Positions 60,688 through 64,000 of a stretch of 64,000 nucleotides of DNA are shown here, in pieces. The DNA is from CAIVAT01 sp037141055 (GTDB lineage: Bacteria; Bacteroidota; Bacteroidia; Bacteroidales; FEN-979): NCBI GenBank assembly GCA_037141055.1, contig JBAXDH010000005.1, positions 1 through 64,000 on the forward strand, written 5' to 3'. Made by a program: the position numbers and the translations under genes. Numbering within the stretch: the stretch's first letter is position 1; each line of letters opens with the position of its first letter. Below the pieces are notes generated by a model. The model ran no database searches. It saw only the letters and a program-made list of their open reading frames with translations, and was not told the DNA's origin.

Positions 60688-62121
60688 TTAATGATTTTTA
60701 TAATAATCTTTCATGATGTTATCGGTATCCAACGTTTCGTCATAATACGTGCCCTGATCGTGGCTGAACCACATCTCATTTGGCTTCCGCCGGCTTACAC
60801 GCTGAATATTGATCAGGTTCTTCGCGGTTATATTTTCCGTGGTGATGTTTTTTCCGCCGGTTCCGCAGCCCAGGGTGAGCGAAGGGGGCAGGTGATTGTA
60901 AAAGTAACCCACTGCACCCTGCGAAGTGGGGGTGTTGACCAGGATCCGCCCGGCATTCAGCAGTTCGGCGTATTCCATGATCCGTGCTTCATCGTTGGCA
61001 TAAATGCAGGCGCTGTGTCCGATCCCGCCGAGGTAGTTCAGGTCGATGCACATGTTTATTGCAGTGTTGTAATCTGCGGCGGAATAAAATGCCAGGATGG
61101 GAGCGAGCACTTCAACTGAAAGCGGGTGATCATGCCCGATGCCGTCAAGTTTTGCCAGAAGGATCCTCGTTCCGTCCGGAACGCTTATTCCCGCCTTGGC
61201 GGCAATTACCGAAACCGGCTGCCCGACAATGAACGGACTCATGCTCATTGTTTCTGCGACAATTGCGATCTTCTGAACTTTCTCAGTCTCCTCCGGATTC
61301 AGGAAATAACAATGCTGGTTTTCGAACTCTTTCCGCACCTGCTGCTCGATGCTGCTCACAACAACGATGGCCTGTTCGCTCGCACATATGGTACCGTTGT
61401 CGAATGTTTTGGATGAGATGATGTTTTGTACCGCGAAAGGGATGTCAGCGCTTTCATCGATAAAAACAGGCACATTGCCCGGACCCACACCGATGGCAGG
61501 GTTACCTGAACTGTAAGCAGCCTTCACCAGCCCTGTTCCTCCGGTCGCAAGGATGAGTGCAATTTTAGGATGGCTCATGATTATATGCGTAAATTCCCTG
61601 CTGCCGGAAGAGATCATCTGGATGCAATCTTCGGGCGCACCTGCTTCAAGCGCGGCCTCATAGCAGATCCTGACGGTCTCGGCGCATGATTTTGAGGCTC
61701 CGCGGTGGGCGCTGATGATGATCGGGTTCCTGGATTTCAGGCAGATCAGTATTTTAAACATCGTGGTTGAAGTGGGGTTCGTCACCGGTATAACGGCAAG
61801 GATAGGCCCCAGCGGCTGGGCAATTTCCGTAATGCCTGTCCCAGGGTTTGAAGAAATCACCCCTACGGTTTTTTCATTCCGGATGCTTTCGTAAACCAAT
61901 TGGGTTGCCAGTACGTTTTTGATCACCTTGTGCTCCCAGATTCCCATCCCGGTCTCCTCCTGCGCCATTTTTGCAAGTTTCACCCGGTTTTTGAATCCGG
62001 CTTTGAAAACGGATTCTACAATCAGGTCGGTTTGTTCCTGGTTGTATTGGTGATACTCCGCAGCGGCCAGTTGTGCCCTGTCAAGTATGTCATTGGCTTT
62101 TTCGAGAAGATTGTCAGACAT
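60688..62121 (-). CDS. Acetylating aldehyde dehydrogenase
   Basis: This 477-residue enzyme resembles the N-terminal half of AdhE: it would reversibly turn acetaldehyde (or another aldehyde) plus CoA and NAD into acyl-CoA. It has ITEIAQPLGPILAVIPVTNP, the nucleotide segment LATGGTGLVKAA and the catalytic cysteine in FDNGTICASEQ near residue 244. The iron-dependent alcohol dehydrogenase half is missing, and no alcohol dehydrogenase is next to it. The STAS gene follows. Likely a fermentation enzyme; propionaldehyde or microcompartment forms are alternatives. Confidence 0.87.
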   Translation of the reverse strand: MSDNLLEKANDILDRAQLAAAEYHQYNQEQTDLIVESVFKAGFKNRVKLAKMAQEETGMGIWEHKVIKNVLATQLVYESIRNEKTVGVISSNPGTGITEIAQPLGPILAVIPVTNPTSTTMFKILICLKSRNPIIISAHRGASKSCAETVRICYEAALEAGAPEDCIQMISSGSREFTHIIMSHPKIALILATGGTGLVKAAYSSGNPAIGVGPGNVPVFIDESADIPFAVQNIISSKTFDNGTICASEQAIVVVSSIEQQVRKEFENQHCYFLNPEETEKVQKIAIVAETMSMSPFIVGQPVSVIAAKAGISVPDGTRILLAKLDGIGHDHPLSVEVLAPILAFYSAADYNTAINMCIDLNYLGGIGHSACIYANDEARIMEYAELLNAGRILVNTPTSQGAVGYFYNHLPPSLTLGCGTGGKNITTENITAKNLINIQRVSRRKPNEMWFSHDQGTYYDETLDTDNIMKDYYKNH

Positions 62122-62164
62122 GAAATTTAAAATTTATTATTACGAAGTAAATGTACAAAATATG

Positions 62165-63823
62165 TTATAATCCCAACACAGTGGTTCCCTGCTCGTAGAT
62201 GATGTCGAGCGGAATATTTGCCGTTCTCAGCCTTTCAATATCAGATTGCAAAACATCTTTAATCTTTCCATTGGTTTCAAGATACGCGCCGGCCCCGGGA
62301 TAATCACCGTCACCTTCAAATTTAAGCACCATTGCAGCCCATTTGTTCATTGCTTGGCGGGTTTTCACGAAGTTTACCATATAGGTTCCGCCGGCGCTGC
62401 GTTCAAATGCCCCGTTGTCTGCGAAGAAGTTGAAACACATCATGTTGGCTTTTCCATGGGCACTTGCGGCACCGAAGCGCACCGACCTGATCAGGCCGGC
62501 CATGTAAGTCACGTAACAATCTTCGGCAGTTATATCCTTAACTTCACCTTTTGCAATAAGCTGGGTAGTCATGAAAAGCCCAAGGATATCGGCTTTCGCT
62601 TCCTCGAAGGAAGAATACTTCTCTTTCAGTGCTGCACGTACATTTCCTTTCCCGGTGATGGTGTTCTTGATCCCGAGGCCGTGTGCCACTTCATGGAACA
62701 TCACGTTGGAGAAAAATGCGTCGAACCTTACGTTTTTTCTCTGGACTGAATCTATGAGCACGTTTGCGATCGGGAGCAGGATATAATCAAACTTTGCGCG
62801 CATGGCGTTTTTAAGCTGGAGCCGGCGGGAACCTTTCGCCAGTTGCACTTTCTCGTCATTCGGAAGGTTGATGGCAATGGTTTTGCTGACTTTATTCGAA
62901 TTTCCCGAAACGAATACCACATCGTAGGCGTTGAGGTCTGAATCGGTTCCGGGTTTTTCCTGCTTGTATTTTGCATCCACCGGGAGATTTTTCTGCAGTT
63001 CGGGCAGGAAGGAGGCGAATTTTGCAAGTTTCCTGCTCCATTCCTGGTCTTTCACCAGCAGGGCGCCTTCGTAGGCAGTTTTATATCCGAAGAGTTCGTC
63101 CTCGTAGTTTTCAATCGGGCCGATGACAAAATCAAGGGTATTGTTTTTCATCTCCATCCAGGCCATGTCGCTGGCAAAATAATCGTCGGTAAGGAATGCC
63201 TGCGCCCTGAGGCCCAGGTATTTTTTCAAGCCCGGATCTTCTGCCAGTGCGGATGCCTGCCGCAATAATTCTGCAGCCCTGGTGATTTTGTCCTTGTATG
63301 CTTCATGGTACCAGACTGCTTTCAGCGATTTGTCGTCATTTCTTCTGATCAAAGTGTACTGGCTGGTCTTGTCGGGGTTGTTCCATTTCTCAAACTCTTC
63401 TTTTGTCATGTCTGCCGGGTAGAACTTTGCGCCGGCCTGCTTTTCTCCGAACCCTGGAATGAAAGGCTTGTTGCCGTTCAACCGCTCCCATGGGCCATAG
63501 TTGATTTCCGCAAATTGCCGCATGAGCGAATCCTTTACGGTGTCCATGAAGGCGATTTTATCCCCCAGTGTCTGTTCCCAGTACAATCCGTCGATAATTC
63601 CTGCAACCTCGATCAGGATTGGAATCATCTGCTTTTCTTTGGCGGTAAGTTTGGATATGTCGGTGGTGAGTTTTACCGAAACATACTCGCTGATCTTTGC
63701 TTTGACCAATGAATCCTGGGGACTGAGATTTTTTTTGTCATCCCCCGGCTGCCTGTTGCACCCGCCAAGGATAAGAATGAATGATGCAGCTATGACCAGC
63801 ACCAGGTTTGTTTTTTGTGACAT
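62165..63823 (-). CDS. M49-like zinc metallopeptidase lipoprotein
   Basis: The 552-residue product has a lipoprotein signal with GGC near residue 22, so it is envelope-anchored. Around residue 378 it has FHEVAHGLGIKNT, an HExxH zinc site, and about 28 residues on SSFEEAKADILGL, the second glutamate motif of the M49 (dipeptidyl-peptidase III) clan. True M49 enzymes have the six-residue HExxGH; here it is HEVAH, so it belongs to a related branch. It probably trims peptides outside the inner membrane. Annotation from memory of the family pattern. Confidence 0.75.
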   Translation of the reverse strand: MSQKTNLVLVIAASFILILGGCNRQPGDDKKNLSPQDSLVKAKISEYVSVKLTTDISKLTAKEKQMIPILIEVAGIIDGLYWEQTLGDKIAFMDTVKDSLMRQFAEINYGPWERLNGNKPFIPGFGEKQAGAKFYPADMTKEEFEKWNNPDKTSQYTLIRRNDDKSLKAVWYHEAYKDKITRAAELLRQASALAEDPGLKKYLGLRAQAFLTDDYFASDMAWMEMKNNTLDFVIGPIENYEDELFGYKTAYEGALLVKDQEWSRKLAKFASFLPELQKNLPVDAKYKQEKPGTDSDLNAYDVVFVSGNSNKVSKTIAINLPNDEKVQLAKGSRRLQLKNAMRAKFDYILLPIANVLIDSVQRKNVRFDAFFSNVMFHEVAHGLGIKNTITGKGNVRAALKEKYSSFEEAKADILGLFMTTQLIAKGEVKDITAEDCYVTYMAGLIRSVRFGAASAHGKANMMCFNFFADNGAFERSAGGTYMVNFVKTRQAMNKWAAMVLKFEGDGDYPGAGAYLETNGKIKDVLQSDIERLRTANIPLDIIYEQGTTVLGL

Positions 63824-63888
63824 GGAGGTGTTATTTTATTGCATGCGAAGGTAAAAAAAAATGGAATGTAATTTTTCATCTGGCATGC

Positions 63889-63919
63889 TTGATTCCATAA
63901 GTAATTTTATATAAATTTG
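63889..63919 (+). promoter_or_regulatory. Promoter of the gene that starts at the window end
   Basis: TTG (63889-63891) is followed after 20 bases by TAAATTTG (63912-63919), a good match to the housekeeping promoter. The ATG at 63973 follows about 47 bases after the likely start site. Confidence 0.6.
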
Positions 63920-63972
63920 ACACAAAATATTTACGGGAATAACCTTAACTCAAAACCTTAATCCAAATCGCC

Positions 63973-64000
63973 ATGAACAATGTTATTATTCTGATCATCG
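63973..64000 (+). CDS. Start of a gene cut by the window end
   Basis: Only nine codons are visible (MNNVIILII), beginning with ATG after a good promoter. The hydrophobic start suggests a membrane protein or a signal peptide. No identity can be given. Confidence 0.4.

Overview
The window comes from a member of the Bacteroidota, most likely a Bacteroidales-like anaerobe or facultative anaerobe. Evidence: type IX secretion sorting domains (C-termini of the proteins ending at 40991 and 55681), a compact primary sigma factor without region 1.1, DUF5723, DUF5063, DUF4097 and DUF2807 proteins, an S24 regulator of Bacteroidota type, and many -7 boxes of the form TAnnTTTG. HydG (maturation of [FeFe]-hydrogenase), an acetylating aldehyde dehydrogenase and a lone carbamate kinase suggest fermentative metabolism. 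There are no rRNA or tRNA genes, CRISPR arrays, prophages or complete insertion sequences that I can see. Genus and species cannot be read from the sequence.

Layout. 0.1-6.5 kb: inositol monophosphatase, MtaB, two envelope proteins, EamA exporter. 6.5-12 kb: carbamate kinase facing a hydG operon that holds two TM1266-type regulators on either side of a sensor kinase, then a second EamA exporter. 12-15.3 kb: ECF sigma operon with a putative anti-sigma and two surface beta-repeat proteins. 15.3-24.3 kb: a DUF4143 remnant, DNA ligase, stress proteins, Rpe, RpoD, Pnp, S15. 24.3-33.0 kb: an electron-transfer locus. 33-46 kb: AroE, phosphosulfolactate synthase, TPR proteins, GlmM, RecR, Nth, Bcp, RecA and smaller genes. 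46-51.3 kb: sugar-phosphate and nucleotide-sugar enzymes (phosphomutase, RfbD, UDP-glucuronate decarboxylase, UDP-glucose dehydrogenase). 51.4-59 kb: a damage-response-like cassette (S24 regulator, DinB, DnaE-like polymerase). 59-64 kb: DEAD-box helicase, STAS protein, aldehyde dehydrogenase, M49-like metallopeptidase and the first codons of one more gene.

Three systems stand out. (1) 24.4-33.0 kb encodes a membrane protein with two HX13H pairs (a di-heme cytochrome b pattern), a membrane-anchored FAD/NAD(P) oxidoreductase with two odd iron-sulfur motifs, a 20-heme and a 28-heme cytochrome, a predicted outer-membrane barrel and an NrfJ-like/OB-fold protein. Together they look like an electron route from the cytoplasm to the cell surface. 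(2) The S24 regulator and the DnaE-like polymerase share a 32-base upstream element (26 of 32 identical), and a perfect 31-base palindrome lies just upstream of dinB, so these genes look like one regulon. The polymerase gene carries three in-frame insertions of repeat-like DNA. (3) hydG is followed by two TM1266-type regulators with a histidine kinase between them.

The window also carries several small repeat families: an inverted pair of 72-base elements (83% identical), TAGCGAAA arrays that start at stop codons, and short perfect palindromes between genes.
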